A stretch of 64,000 nucleotides of DNA from Atopsyche davidsoni (lineage: Eukaryota > Arthropoda > Insecta > Trichoptera > Hydrobiosidae), in NCBI GenBank assembly GCA_022113835.1, contig JAILWY010000016.1:11005501-11069500 (forward strand), written 5' to 3'. The first letter of the stretch is position 1, and each line of letters begins with the position of its first letter. Positions 1-11,300 of this stretch are shown one piece after another. The notes beneath the pieces are model-generated. The model did no database searches and was not told where the DNA came from. It saw only the letters and a list, made by a program, of their open reading frames with translations. Position numbers and translations under genes: made by a program.

Positions 1-1232
1 TTTTCACGTAGTTAGACAAAAAATATTTTGCTTATCTACCTACAGATATTGCATGTATTTTACTCCTCTCTCTCTCCCTACTTGGACTATGCCTATGACA
101 ACTAGTCGATTACGAAAGATTTTTAAGATAAAAAGTATATCTTATGTTGGCCACCCCTGAACTAGAGTACCTACAAAAATTGGTTATCGATCTGTTAACA
201 CTGATCTGTTGATCACAATGACTTTGACCCTTCAATGTGGCACAGAGTACCTATTATTTTAGCGATATATTTCTGTAGCACACCTCATAAAAGCTGGTAG
301 TCGAGGATATTTAAAAATAAACGAAGACATTTATGTAAATAAATTGAATTTAAATTTAAAGATAATTTTAGTCAGTTAACAATAGTTCTTAGGGCTATGC
401 TTACAATACGGTATTGAGTATCTGTGCGAGTCTGTCTTTCTCAACCAAATACAAAACTCAGCGTTCAAAAATGATATTTTTTTAAATTTTACAGTGGAGA
501 GATCTGCCATACATTTTTTGTAAAATTTTATGTAATGTTTACAATTAAAAGTTTATCAGTAGCTTCACTATTAATTGAAGCAAACCGCTACGTGTGGTGA
601 ACGATGAACTTTAATATATTTTTAAAACTATAATATTTACACATAAGGTATATTCCGATTACTATTGATATTATTTATTGAACGTGTTAAAATCATAAAA
701 ATGAAAACAACAACTTTTATAAATTTTATTTTATTAAATGCAGCTATCAATAATAGCTTTTGTTATTAAAATATATTTTTCCTGTAATATAAAATTTGTC
801 ATGTATGCAGTCATTTTCTAAAGCAGGATTAATCCTGTTTTAAAAACAAGGTCTGCTATGTGTGGATATATAATATATACAGGCGTGAATCAATAAAACA
901 TAAATCATTAATTCTCTTCAAATTCATTGAAGAGATAACGTCGACTTACCCAAATCATACGGGTCAGATTTTTTAAAGTTACTTCTTCCATATTTGCGTT
1001 GTTTTCAGTATTTTTTTGAAAGATAGATATGGGTTGTTTTGAAGTGTTTTTTTAATATTTTGGGGCCACTCGCGCACTCGGCTGGCGAGTCATCGAAGTT
1101 TATCTTTACTCGTACTACGGCTTCATCGATCAACGTTCGCAGCCGGCCGATTGTGTTTTTACCTTTATTTTGGATGTTTGCCACGCTGACTGACGCTATT
1201 ATTTTTTAATATACACTCGAGCCGCTGCAGTC

Positions 1233-1282
1233 GTTCTTCTTCTTCCATTATTGCTCATAAGCAATAATGGAAGAAGAAGAAC
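1233..1282. repeat. Perfect 23-bp palindrome at the foldback centre
   Basis: A 23-bp arm (1233-1255, starting GTTCTTCTTCTTCC) is repeated perfectly as its reverse complement at 1260-1282, around a 4-bp spacer CATA. It marks the centre of the larger foldback and could extrude as a cruciform. Confidence 0.9.
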
Positions 1283-1338
1283 CGAAAAAACAGCGGCATC
1301 TCTCACGCGGCGATGGCCGACGCTTCTACATTCTAGAG

Positions 1339-1762
1339 CAGTGGCTCTCAAACTCTTTTGGCCCATGGACCCCCTTTCATAGTCAAAACTTGCCTACGTT
1401 CCCTGGGTGAAAAACTACATGAATTCATATTATAGACTAGTTGGTGCAAGAATCGACTCTATTGCGTTCCTGTATAAACCTGCCCGACTCACCTCGATGC
1501 CTGTTATTACTTGTATTTTATGCACCTGTTTATATTTATATTTTACTTAGGACGTAAAAATCGCGAATAATGTATTCATTGTTATTTATTTTAACTTCAA
1601 TATTAATAAAAATGTGTCACAATTTTTATATTTTATATTAAACCTTGCGCGGACCCCCTGACGTTGTTCAGGGACCCCCAAATCGATTTTAATTTTCTAA
1701 GGACCCTCTGAATGATTCCAGGAACTCCCTGGGGTCCGTAGGGACCACTTTGAGAAGCACTG
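1339..1762. mobile_element. hAT-type MITE nested in the foldback
   Basis: The ends are imperfect terminal inverted repeats: CAGTGGCTCTCAAACT on the left and AGTGCTTCTCAAAGTGG when the right end is read inward. Reading inward, each is followed by a ggaccccc-type subterminal motif. The flanking octamers TTCTAGAG and CTCTAGAA share the TCTAGA core, as expected for 8-bp hAT target duplications. The interior is AT-rich with no coding frame, so the element is non-autonomous. The CAGTGGTTCTCAAAC-type terminus is typical of the hAT superfamily. Confidence 0.75.
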
Positions 1763-2381
1763 CTCTAGAAGAAAACTCATGTGGACATGTTGTGATGCCG
1801 TTTTCATTTTTATGATCTTAAAACGGATCACATTCAATAAATAATATCAATATGCAATCGGGATATACCTTATGTGTTTTAAACAAAATTCATCGTTCAC
1901 CACACGTAACGGTTTGCTCTGATCAATTGTGATCCTGATAAAGTTTTAATTGTAAATACATGTGTGGCAGATCTCTCCACTGTAATTTAGTTAAACATGT
2001 ATGTCATGTTAGCGCCATTTATGGACGAAACCTAAAAACTTAGTTGTGCACCTAGTCATAGTGCAAGCGCGAGGGCATCTCAAATTTAAAAAAACCGCGC
2101 ACAAGTGAAACCGCGTAAATAAAGTACCGTTCTGCGGAGAACAAATTGTTGTGAGTAGTTCAGGGGTGGCCAACATAAGATATACTGTTTATTTTAAAAA
2201 TCTTTCGTAATCGACTTGTTGTTAAGGGCGTAAAGAGAGAAGAGTAAAATACATACAATATCTATACACTGTGTTTCAGTGCTAGGTGCACTCTCGTAAA
2301 CTTTGGGTACTCTTTTGGGTCTCTACCTACGTGAAATCCTACCCGTGAATCGAGGGATACGTGTATAATCGCTTGTATGTA

Positions 2382-2984
2382 CGAGGGCGGTCCGATAAGT
2401 ACTTAGCTTACAAAAGAAAAACGAAAACTTTGGAAAAGTGGCGATTTATTTCTCAAAATAGTCTCCTTTTAGCTCGATACACTTGACCCAGCGATGCTCC
2501 AACTTCTTTAACCCATCTGAAAAATACGTTTTCTCGCGGTCTGCAAAGTAGGCCTCCGTGGCCTAATGTCGAATGACCTCCTCATTCGACTTAAATTTCT
2601 GCCCGGCGAGTGACTTTTTCAAGTATGGAAACAAAACAAATCGCACGGGGCCAAATCTGGAGAATACGGTGGATGGGGGAGCAGTTCGTAGTGCAATTCG
2701 ACCAATTTGGCGGAGGTGTTGTCATGGTGGAAGAGCACTTTTTTCTTCGCCAAATGAGGTCGTTTTTTCTGCAATTCAGCGTCGAATCACCTCAATAATT
2801 CGGCATAGTAGAGCCCTGTGACCGTTTTACCCTTCTCCAGGTAGTCAATGTAGATCACACCTTGTGGATCCCAGAAAGCGGTGGCCATCACCTTTCCGGC
2901 CGATAGGACAGTCTTCGCCTTCTTCGGAGCACGTTCGCCGGGTGAAGTCCACCGTTTCGACTGTTACTTATCGGACCGCCCTCG
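2382..2984 (-). mobile_element. Internally deleted mariner element
   Basis: A 603-bp element is flanked by TA on both sides (2380-2381 and 2985-2986). Its ends are inverted repeats of the type CGAGGGCGGTCCGATAAGTA. On the minus strand the interior reads as the C-terminal half of a mariner transposase: APKKAKTVLSAGKV, then FWDPQGVIYIDYL, then KKKVLFHHDN, then ELLPHPPYSPDLAPCD. The catalytic HHDN and final D are visible, but only 26 residues lie between these aspartates instead of the usual 34, so a short deletion has occurred. There are also stops in frame and the N-terminal half is missing. The element is dead. Its right end lies 63 bp upstream of the follistatin-domain exon. Confidence 0.92.
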
Positions 2985-3047
2985 TACTTGCACGCGTGTG
3001 TCGAATGGCCGGATGGTTGGTTGAGGTGATGCTTGTCTCGTTGGCAG

Positions 3048-3275
3048 CGACGGCGTCCTGCGGCAGCGTGAGTTGCCGGGCGCGCCAGGTGTGCCTGATG
3101 AACTCCCGCACGGGCGCGCCGCACTGCGTGACTTGCGGGGCTCGCTGCCCTCGCTCCCGCCGCACCCTCTGCGCCACCAACAACCACACCTACCCCTCCT
3201 GGTGCCACATGCTGCGCGAGGCCTGCGCCACGGGCTACGTCATCGAGACCCGCCACGCCGGATCCTGCGGCACCG
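3048..3275 (+). CDS. Follistatin-domain (FOLN + Kazal) exon of a secreted protein
   Basis: This exon encodes one complete follistatin-type domain. All ten cysteines are present: a FOLN half (C-x4-C-x5-C-x10-C-x2-C) and a Kazal half (C-x7-C-x10-C-x6-C-x13-C) with the TYPSWC motif. Such modules bind TGF-beta ligands (follistatin) or inhibit serine proteases, outside the cell. The donor is CACCG|GTGAGT, phase 1. The acceptor chosen is TCGTTGGCAG|CG at 3046-3047, also phase 1, giving a symmetric exon as is usual for extracellular modules. An alternative is that this is the first coding exon: an ATG at 3005 is in frame, and the segment VMLVSLAATAS before the first cysteine resembles a signal-peptide core. 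The next exon (5238-5311) continues the frame exactly. The exon is far more GC-rich than its surroundings. Insect follistatin is the best guess, but the gene identity is inferred from one domain. Confidence 0.85.
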
Positions 3276-3544
3276 GTGAGTGAACCTCTTACCCGGCCGT
3301 GAGGAGTGAATACTGAACGCCAGAGAGGTATTCATTTTTGATATAAATTAATGTATGTCGATTAAACAGCTAGAGCAGTCATATCAAAGATACGGCCCGC
3401 TATCGCAATGTGTCACAGAAAGAAGAATCATGTTTTTTAGAGCTTTTAGACTTCACTCGATTTCTCTACGGAAGTTTTTGAATTCTAAATTTAAAATATG
3501 ACCCTCTGCAAAATTGAGTTTGACACATAAATTTCAATATAAAA

Positions 3545-4036
3545 CACTGGTTACCAATGTGGTCAATATCGACCCCCAGGGGTCGATTTTGGCCTGCAAG
3601 GGGTCGATGACAGCGAAAAAATAAATTGGGGATCCACGAACTGTAAATGGGGGTCTACGAGAGTGGATCCCATTTAAGCAGGTCATCACCAAAGTTTAGG
3701 CATTCCGTAAATGTCACAATTGAACACAGATTGAACCTATTACATAATAATGCTGTTAATCCTGCATTATGGACTATCGCAAGAAGGTTTTTGATAGGTT
3801 TTCCATCTTCATACCACATGGAAAAGGGTTTCAGTGCAGTTGTCAACCTTCTTACAAAAAAAAAGAAATAGTTATTCAATATTTACGTACCGACATAAAA
3901 TATGGTGCACCCTGTATATCAGATGTCAAAAATATGTTTGAAGACGATGAATTTGTAAAAATTCAATATTAGCAAGGCAGGGGTCTACGAAAAAAAGGAA
4001 AACTCGACAAGGGGTCGACGGGACAAAATAGTTATG
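3545..4036 (+). mobile_element. Non-autonomous hAT element, family A, copy 1
   Basis: The left end is CACTGGTTACC, followed by a GACCCCCAGGGGTCGA motif. The right end contains GGGGTCGACGGGACAAAATA. Flanking octamers are ATATAAAA (3537-3544) and ATAGAAAA (4037-4044), one mismatch. The interior (about 3690-3870) keeps a broken piece of a hAT transposase C-terminus of the ZBED/FAM200-like kind, with residues resembling NPALWTIARR, FPSSYHMEKGFSAV and NLLTKK, interrupted by frameshifts. Three more copies are in this window (28792, 58552 and, inverted, 61848). Confidence 0.88.
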
Positions 4037-4044
4037 ATAGAAAA

Positions 4045-4560
4045 CATGGGTGGCCAACCCTTTTCAGTAGCCGGGCCAGATTAAGGAAATGAGATTTCCC
4101 ACCGGGCCGTACAACAAAATTTCATATAATTTTTGAAAAAGATACAACAAAAATGTGAATCAAATATTTATTAGATTAGAGTTAGGCAATACAAAAAATA
4201 ATAATAAAAAATAAACAAAATTTAATAAATTTTAGTGAGACGTCTGATTTTGTTTGTCAGAAATAAGTGCATCAATGTTGTTGCTACACGCAAACAGTTT
4301 TCCAAATGTTCATCAGTAATTCGTGCTCTCACATGAGATTTAATATGCTTCATTCGAGTAAAAAGCTTTTCACACTTGTAAGTGTTTCTAAATAGCGAAA
4401 TCATCGATAGAGCATATTTGTATAATGCAGGATATTTCTCCTTGTCCAAATATGTTTTGTAAAACATATGCATATAAATTTTGCATATGCTCCGCGGGCC
4501 AAAAGTAAATATCCCATGGTATAAAACGTTGTTTACATGATTCACCAAATGTTATGTCGA
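4045..4560 (-). mobile_element. Second hAT relic: 3' end and C-terminal dimerisation domain
   Basis: The terminus CATGGGTGGCCAACCC begins at 4045, directly against the 8-bp duplication of the neighbouring element. On the minus strand a 108-residue frame (4548-4222) carries the C-terminal hAT dimerisation region: KYPALYKYALSMISLF, then CEKLFTRMKHIKSHVR, then RITDEHLENCLRVATT. These match the conserved block of GTF2IRD2-like hAT transposases. Upstream transposase sequence is missing; an RTE fragment begins at about 4604. It is a truncated, inactive copy. Confidence 0.85.
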
Positions 4561-4603
4561 AGCGTGGACAATCAAGACAGCTATTATGCAAAGAATTTAA
4601 ACG

Positions 4604-4942
4604 GCAGAAATATGGCTGTATAAGAGAACCCTTAAGATACCATGGGTTGACTGCGTCACAAATGAAAGAGTCTTGCACAGAATGCGCAAGGAAAGAGAAC
4701 TCTTGACGTTGGTAAAGAAGCGGAAGGTCTCCTATTTTGGGCAAATTTTTCATAATAATAAATATAACATCCTCCAGCTGATTGTCCTAGGAAAAATCAA
4801 AGGGAAAGGGGGCAACGGAAAGAGGAAGTTTATGTAGATGCGGAATTTGCACCAGTGGCTGGAGATCAGAAGTGCGGCCGAATTGGTGAGACTGGCCCAG
4901 GATAGGGATATGTCCGAGGAAATGGTCACCAACCTCTTATGA
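4604..4942 (+). mobile_element. 3' tail of an RTE-like non-LTR retrotransposon
   Basis: The + strand translates to the C-terminus of an endonuclease-reverse transcriptase: EIWLYKRTLKIPWVD, then RKERELLTLVKKRKVSYFGQ, then KYNILQLIVLGKIKGKGG. A frameshift follows, and another frame then gives NLHQWLEIRSAAELVRLAQD up to the stop at 4940-4942. This K-rich 'KRRK-x-Y-x-G' and 'W-x-R-x-AEL-x-RLAQDR' pattern is typical of RTE or related elements often annotated in insects as craniofacial-development-protein-2-like. It is 5'-truncated, as is usual for such insertions. A related tail lies at 50111-50340. Confidence 0.85.
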
Positions 4943-5237
4943 GGAGAGGTATCAGAAGAAAAAGAATATAACCACAGAGAAAAAATATATATGTGAAATA
5001 GAAATATATATAACTTTTGGAGATATAAGAATAACAGTGGATCAAATAGCTTATACAAATTCAATAGTGATAATAAATAAATAGATAATGAATATTTGAG
5101 AGATAGGAATGATTTTGGTCCAAGTCATTGGTGATAGTAACATTAATGCCTTCGAATGTCCCTTTTTTTAGTATGCTCACTAAATTATACTCCCCTCTAA
5201 TATTATTGCCTAAATCACCGTTTTATTCTGCCCACAG

Positions 5238-5311
5238 TTGACCTTGATGAACTGAACGCGGTCCTTCTGGATACTGACCGAGAAGGGGATGATTCCGACA
5301 GCTCATCGTAG
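5238..5311 (+). CDS. Last coding exon (acidic C-terminus) of the follistatin-domain gene
   Basis: A good acceptor (TTTTATTCTGCCCACAG) precedes 5238. Entering in phase 1, it completes a GTT codon from the previous exon and reads V-DLDELNAVLLDTDREGDDSDSSS followed by TAG (5309-5311). The tail is strongly acidic and serine-rich, which agrees with the acidic C-termini seen in follistatins. The phase match and the absence of frame breaks support the join to 3048-3275. Confidence 0.8.
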
Positions 5312-5881
5312 TTATTTAAATCTACCTTTAAGTTATTCATAATTAATTTATTATCCCCTGAATGTTGTCCCCTTGTTGATCACTACCTTTATTATATAAA
5401 GCTTAAAATTTCAAGTTCACAATTTTGTCCCACAGTCTTTGGTACACGTGCATTTTTTTAGACTTGATTCTCCCAAAACTGTTAAAGAAACAAATTAAAA
5501 CTCTTTTTATACTTCCACTGTTCGATGGATTAACAAAGTATAATATTTATGTGCAATTGTTGTTTTGATTTTATTTTTTAAAGGAGTATTAATTTATTTT
5601 TGGATATTCTAATAAGCAGTTCTCCCGATCGGGTGTTATTTCAGAATATGTTTACTTTCTGTATTTTACATATTCTGAAGTAAAACTTTAATAGCAATTC
5701 TCTTTTAGGTATTTAAACCATAGGTCTTTTACTGACTTAACTTAATTGTTAATATTAATAAGTGTATGTAATTATTTAATATTTATACCTGTGTTATAAT
5801 GTAATATTATTTTTCGGTTATGACTTTAGATCTTTAACTTTTTGGTAAGATTTCTTAGAATACAATAATTGTAATAATAAA
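5312..5881 (+). other. Probable 3' UTR of the follistatin-domain gene
   Basis: AT-rich sequence follows the stop. The first well-placed polyadenylation hexamer is AATAAA at 5876-5881, preceded by several ATTAAT/AATATT runs. The cleavage site cannot be fixed from sequence alone. Confidence 0.45.
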
Positions 5882-8270
5882 TTAACCAAAATATTCTTTG
5901 TTTATTTAGAAATTGTAGTCTGTTGTTCGTCGTAGTTCAGCAGAAAGCGTGATCGATTGGTAATATTCCTACAATACAATTTTTTACAACAATAACAAAA
6001 ACAAATAACCTAATTTTCAATTACACTTTTACTACCAAATTTAATGCCAGTATTCAATTCATCCGTTTCGCAGTCTGATGTCGTTTTGCACAATCCGTTA
6101 ATTTTACATAATATTTAGAATTCCCAAATTTATATCTCTGTGCAATATTAATATAATTATTAATTTAAACAAAATATATATAAAAAGAAATTCACTTATT
6201 ATTTTTAACTTTCTTATGAAATCGTTATTTTGAAAACACATTTCTGAATTTATTGATTATAAAATTTATATTGTGCCATAAAAGAAATTGTTTTTATATT
6301 TTTTATCCTCTACGACGTGATGCAACTGCATACATTTTTTATTTCTATATCAAACTCCATCCAAACTATTATTCATGCCCCTTGCCAATAAAACAAGAGC
6401 GACTACCTTAACTTAGAACAAATTTTTATCTAAAGTAGCCGTCCGAATTAGTCCAGATCTTTTCAATCCGATCCAAACATTCAACCGTCAATATCGGTGG
6501 AAAAATACGATTTTTCGACGAGGTAAAACTTTTTGCTCTTGTCTTATTATGGTACTTAATTACAATATATTAAAAAGTATATATTCTAACAGATTAGTGA
6601 TGGACTTGTTTTGATTTTATAGTCGAAAATTATGCTTTATTTTATATTTATATCTACAAAATTTTACCAAAATCACACGACAGCAATATGAATAAGTAAT
6701 ACAGTTTTACGTTTCTGGCTCCATCACTAATTCAATCTGATTTTGATAGTTTGACAAAGTTCTGCTCAAAACAATACGACAGAGCAATATCTCGTTTTCC
6801 ACACATTAAAATGCATTCAAAACATTTTAATTAGCATTGGTTCCCTTTAATAATCAACAGAATTTTGTCAAACTGTGAAAAAAATTTATTGAAGGAAAAT
6901 ACTAATACTAAAAAAAATAAGCACTGGCAGTCTTGCCACAAGAAAAAGAACTGTAAATAGGCGAGCATTGTAAAAAGCAGTTTCGTGGTGGATTTATTAC
7001 TTTATAATTTAGTAAATAATTTATTATTTAAGTTTTAATCTGAGTATTGGGTGGCTTAGTCAAAAATGTAGGGTTTATTGTAAAACGAATTAATGTCTCC
7101 AAACAAATCATTATTTACGGGTCCATGTAATTTCTAACTAATCATGTAACTTTATTGTGTAGATGTAAGTCGTACTCGTTCGTGAAATGGTAAAATATAT
7201 TATTCCATATATGTTGACATTTCATATATATTATAAGTCACATTGTCAAATTTTAACACTTAAAGATAGTCGCTACCAAAAGGTTGAGGCGTATTACATA
7301 AATGTGTATTTACTAGGAAAATTTAAATGTGCGTTTCTCGATTCTGTACCTAAGATATTAGAAAAAATATTTCATTTATTTACATTTTAAATTAGATAGA
7401 TAAGTTTCTTGGAAATGCTGATTTGAAATGTGTTACAACTCTTCACAACCTTTAGGGAATTTACACTTTAGATGCAAGTAAAATTTTAATATATCTAAAA
7501 GTATATTTTGATGTCCCGCAGATTTTTTCCAAATTATTAATAGTAATAACGTTTAGTATTAAATTACATTGCTTTTTTAAGTACAATATTACTCGCTTCT
7601 GAAGTACAGGTTAATTAATTAGAATAAATATTTCCGAGTAATATTAAACTTTTTATCTCATCTCAATAACAATCTGATATTTTCTTTCATGTTACATGAT
7701 AAAAGTTTTCTGTAAAAATCCACTGCGTTCATAGCGTTGTTAAATTTAAAATTCTTACTGAATAGTCTAAAAATATATAATACTATTAAATTATCTCTCA
7801 AGTAGTGCATGAATTGATATTTTGCCTCGATGAAGATGGCAAAGAGCATTGAGGTTGTAGATTAATTTCAAACTTAAGCCAAAATTAAAAGCGAGTCAAA
7901 AAGAAAAAAAAATGAAACAAGATAGCATCCTTCGTGCGTTGTCGAATTCAAAATATTATAAATGTAGTTATGCGTAATTTTACTAATATTTAAAATATCT
8001 TATTTTCGTCGAGTTATTAGGAAATGAAAGATATTTATATGTCGTAAACTAAATTGTCGACCGATTTGCAATAGGTGTCCATTATTTACTGTGCATATGA
8101 AGCTAAATTGAATATAGAGTAAATTGACTTATCAAACTAAACTGATGCAGTATTATAACACATCAAATTGTAATTGTAGGGGATTATCACTGTTTCGTAT
8201 TGTATCGTATCACAACTTTAAATGTTGTATCCCACATGAGATTGTTAGCCTGAGTCTCTACGAAAAAAAA
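5882..8270. other. AT-rich intergenic DNA, no gene seen
   Basis: No frame of coding character, no RNA gene and no clear transposon ends were found. Short open frames (for example 7187-7390) are AT-rich, low in complexity and lack splice context. Confidence 0.6.
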
Positions 8271-8275
8271 TTAAA

Positions 8276-8352
8276 TGGGTTGGCTTGTTGGTCCAGTGGT
8301 TGCGAGTTTGTTGATTTATTTGTTATCTGGCAAATCAATTCCAAGCTGACAT
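8276..8352 (+). repeat. tRNA-derived SINE-like relic
   Basis: The segment GGCTTGTTGGTCCAGTGGTT resembles the 5' half of an animal tRNA-Pro (A box TGGTCCAGTGG), and about 45 bp later TCAATTCCAAGC resembles a worn B box. The anticodon arm does not fold well, so this is not a working tRNA. A degraded SINE head or tRNA pseudogene is the likeliest reading. Confidence 0.4.
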
Positions 8353-11300
8353 AATTGGGCTCGCGCCTATTTCTGTTCGATTGAAGGTGATTTGTACGGA
8401 CAATGCATTTATCGGGATTAATTATTTTTTTTGTAACTAATTCTTAACAATTTTGTACGAGATGAGTATCTCTATTAGTTTTTGTGATTGTAAATGTTCC
8501 AACAGGCAACCATGATGTTTCTGAACTAATTATTCCACAATATTATATTTTATTTTAGGTTATATTTCTAAAGACAAGAACTAGCAAATTTATAGGACAA
8601 TTTGTGTTCATTTGATATTGTAAATTACACATTTTCTCAGATACAAAATTATAGTAACTTTTGAATGTTGTCTTCCTTCAATCGCATGTGACTTTGCAGT
8701 ATTAAACAAAACACTTTTCATCTTTTAGATATTTTCTTATAACTATAATTATTATTAAACTTAGAGAGTCAGATAGTGTAAGGTTGTTGTTCACATATAG
8801 TATTTACATTTGACATTTTTATTTTCTAAATCAAATACTTTATTATAGCGTAACGAGCCCCACCAAAACATGACTACTCCGAAGCTAGTCACCAACTGAA
8901 ACATTCATGCTTCTGTATTTAACAATCTTAACGTTTAGCTTGACAGCTCACATTTTTTTATAACTTATTTTACTTCATTTACGTTTACGCTAAGTATCAA
9001 TAATATTATTTTATGCCGCACAACTGTGTCAAAAAAATACGCAAGAGCTTCAGAATAAATCTGTCGGAAGAACTAAGGCTGCTTTTATTTTAAGAATTGA
9101 GTTTACGTTTCAGCGAACATTAATCTGTATCCAGACCTCTAAGGGTGAAAATTTCATAGAAAAACTTCAATACACGCGGTGACTGTCACAGGTTAGGTTA
9201 GTCCTATTCCTTAGATTGGTGCTGAAGAATTGTGAAGCTATTGGTTCCTAACAAAAGTTAAGCCCGGATATGTTAGTGCTATTTCCATAAAAACACAGAT
9301 TTCCCTAAGCTTTGTACAATTTACTTATATGCTTTACTGTTTAAAATATATTTTAAAAGTAAACACAGACCCATTTGTATATGATTCTTATTTGTATATT
9401 GTATTAATTTATAAATATTGCATCTTTTTATTTATTTAATGTGGGGTATGTCCCAATATTCTGTTTATCAAGCTACTGGGAATCCACCAGAATGCATCTG
9501 ACAATTAAACAAGTCACGAAAAACCACCCGAGCTTATCTTTAAATACATTTTTGCTTTAAAATTAAACAACCAAACAATCAAACTTGTTGATTTTTTTTT
9601 AGTTAATAACATTACATTTTGAAACTAAAACATTAGAAATTTTTTTGTTGCTTCTGGTGGACTTCAATTGACGGTTTTGAATAGATAAATGTATCAATAA
9701 TAAAATATATGTAGATACAAGAATTTATGTCAACTCTGTGTTTAATTATTGAGTTTTGATTAGAAAATGTTAAACAGAATAATGGAACGAGCCGTTGTAG
9801 TAACAATCGACAAAGACTGGATTATATAAACTGTATGAACGTTTCAATAAATTAATAAATACAAATATGAATGCTATTTTATTTAAAACCTCTGATTTTT
9901 CCTTAGAATTGTTTTATACGTTATGTTGAAAATATACACTGCTACTAACAATCAAATCGTTAATTCGATGAAGAATATTAACTTTGCTCTGATATTTTTG
10001 TGTGATAAAGCTTATATCAAATTATTATTCAGAGTGATTCAATTACTATTCAATCAGTGATTATTGGCTTATTTTTTTAATTATAAAGTATATGTTCAAT
10101 ATGATTAGTGATTCGATTGCACAAATGTAGAAACAAATAACATAATAATAATTAGTCACTAAATATATTATTTAATGAAAATTGTTTATTTTTTAATTAT
10201 AAATGAAACAAAGGATCCAAATATTATTTATACAAAAAAAAACTTAACTGCTGTAATTTTCTTAATTCACAAAGATAAAATTTAATTTAACTGCTACAAA
10301 GATAAAATTTTAGTCATTGAATATTAGCTGTAATAACGGTCAAAAATAAATGCTGCGTTTTGGGCTATTTAAAAACAATCTGATATTAATGATTTTTAAA
10401 ATGTCCAAAGTATTCAGAAACAATTACATCATTATAAAACATGCATGCCTTTTTGCAGTAGACAGGCTACAGGAAATGAAACATACCTTCGTCAGGTTTG
10501 CAAAGGGCTGCGGGTTGGGTGCTTCTCCATCGTAAATCTGCAATTTATCGGCAAACACCTAACCCATAATTTACCCTGTCTAATGATACATCATGGAGGC
10601 TCCACGGTAGTATTTAAATAGCCCACACCCTTTATAATTCCAGACAGTCATTAATTTTCGTGATTTAGAACCTCGTAACTTATTATATTGACGACTCCTA
10701 TCACTATTTTAAATTTATGATCTCCCGCAGAGGTAAAAAACCCTGCATATTATAATCAAAATATTAATTGAATTAAATTTAAAAAAACCAAACAAAATGC
10801 ATTTTTTTATTTAATTTATATAGTATTACAAGTAAATTGGAAATAATTTTGAAATGTTGATTCAAAATCACTTTCTGACTACAAATTTTGGGTATTTTTG
10901 ATCACATACAATGACAAACTACCTATTCGGGTAACAATAAATATTTCTAAACTAACTCTTTCTTCTGTTTTTGATAGTTGCTTTTTTTAAATGCAGCCTT
11001 ATTACTAATTAAAATATTAATTTGTTTATTCATATTCTTGACAACACCTGCAAATTGGAATTAATGGGCGTGCTTGAGGAAAATTTCAATGCATAATGTG
11101 TAGTTTCAGTGTGGGTCAGTTTTTTGCCGGCGTTTAATGACCCTTCTGTTGTTTTATTCATAGACTTTTTAGGTCTGGCAATGTTTTAAACAATATTGCA
11201 AAAGTTTGCTAGACAGAGCGTTATTTATTTTTTATTATTTTTAGCACTTACAGAGAGACAGCACAAAATTACAAATGTTCATATTTATGGCGGATCATTT

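Larger units (their letters stand above)
1..2338. repeat. Large foldback (inverted-repeat) element at the window edge
   Basis: The two flanks are inverted copies of each other. Bases 1-170 match, in reverse complement, about 2160-2338 (shared landmarks: a CACGTAG-like outer end, a stretch around a TCTTTCGTAATCGACT-type motif, and CAGGGGTGGCCAAC). Bases 480-715 match about 1800-1990 the same way. The arms meet at a perfect palindrome near 1257. The left arm carries about 500 bp (720-1225) that the right arm lacks. A hAT MITE is inserted in the right half. The CAGGGGTGGCCAAC motif resembles the terminal repeat of some hAT elements, and here the two copies point outward. No transposase frame is visible. 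The left end may lie just outside the window, so the true boundary is unknown. It is either a foldback transposon or an inverted duplication of a locus with a hAT end. Confidence 0.75.
3276..5237 (+). other. Intron of the follistatin-domain gene, filled with transposon relics
   Basis: The intron starts GTGAGT and ends with TCTGCCCACAG. It holds a hAT copy (3545-4036), a second hAT relic abutting it (4045-4560) and the tail of an RTE-type retrotransposon (4604-4942). About 270 bp of plain DNA at the left and 300 bp at the right show nothing recognisable. Confidence 0.8.

Noticed and set aside
2864..3283. A longer open frame running from the mariner element into the follistatin-domain exon
   Set aside because: The first 40 codons are antisense mariner sequence. 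The frame is open by chance across the transposon end, so only the part from 3048 (or the ATG at 3005) is taken as coding.
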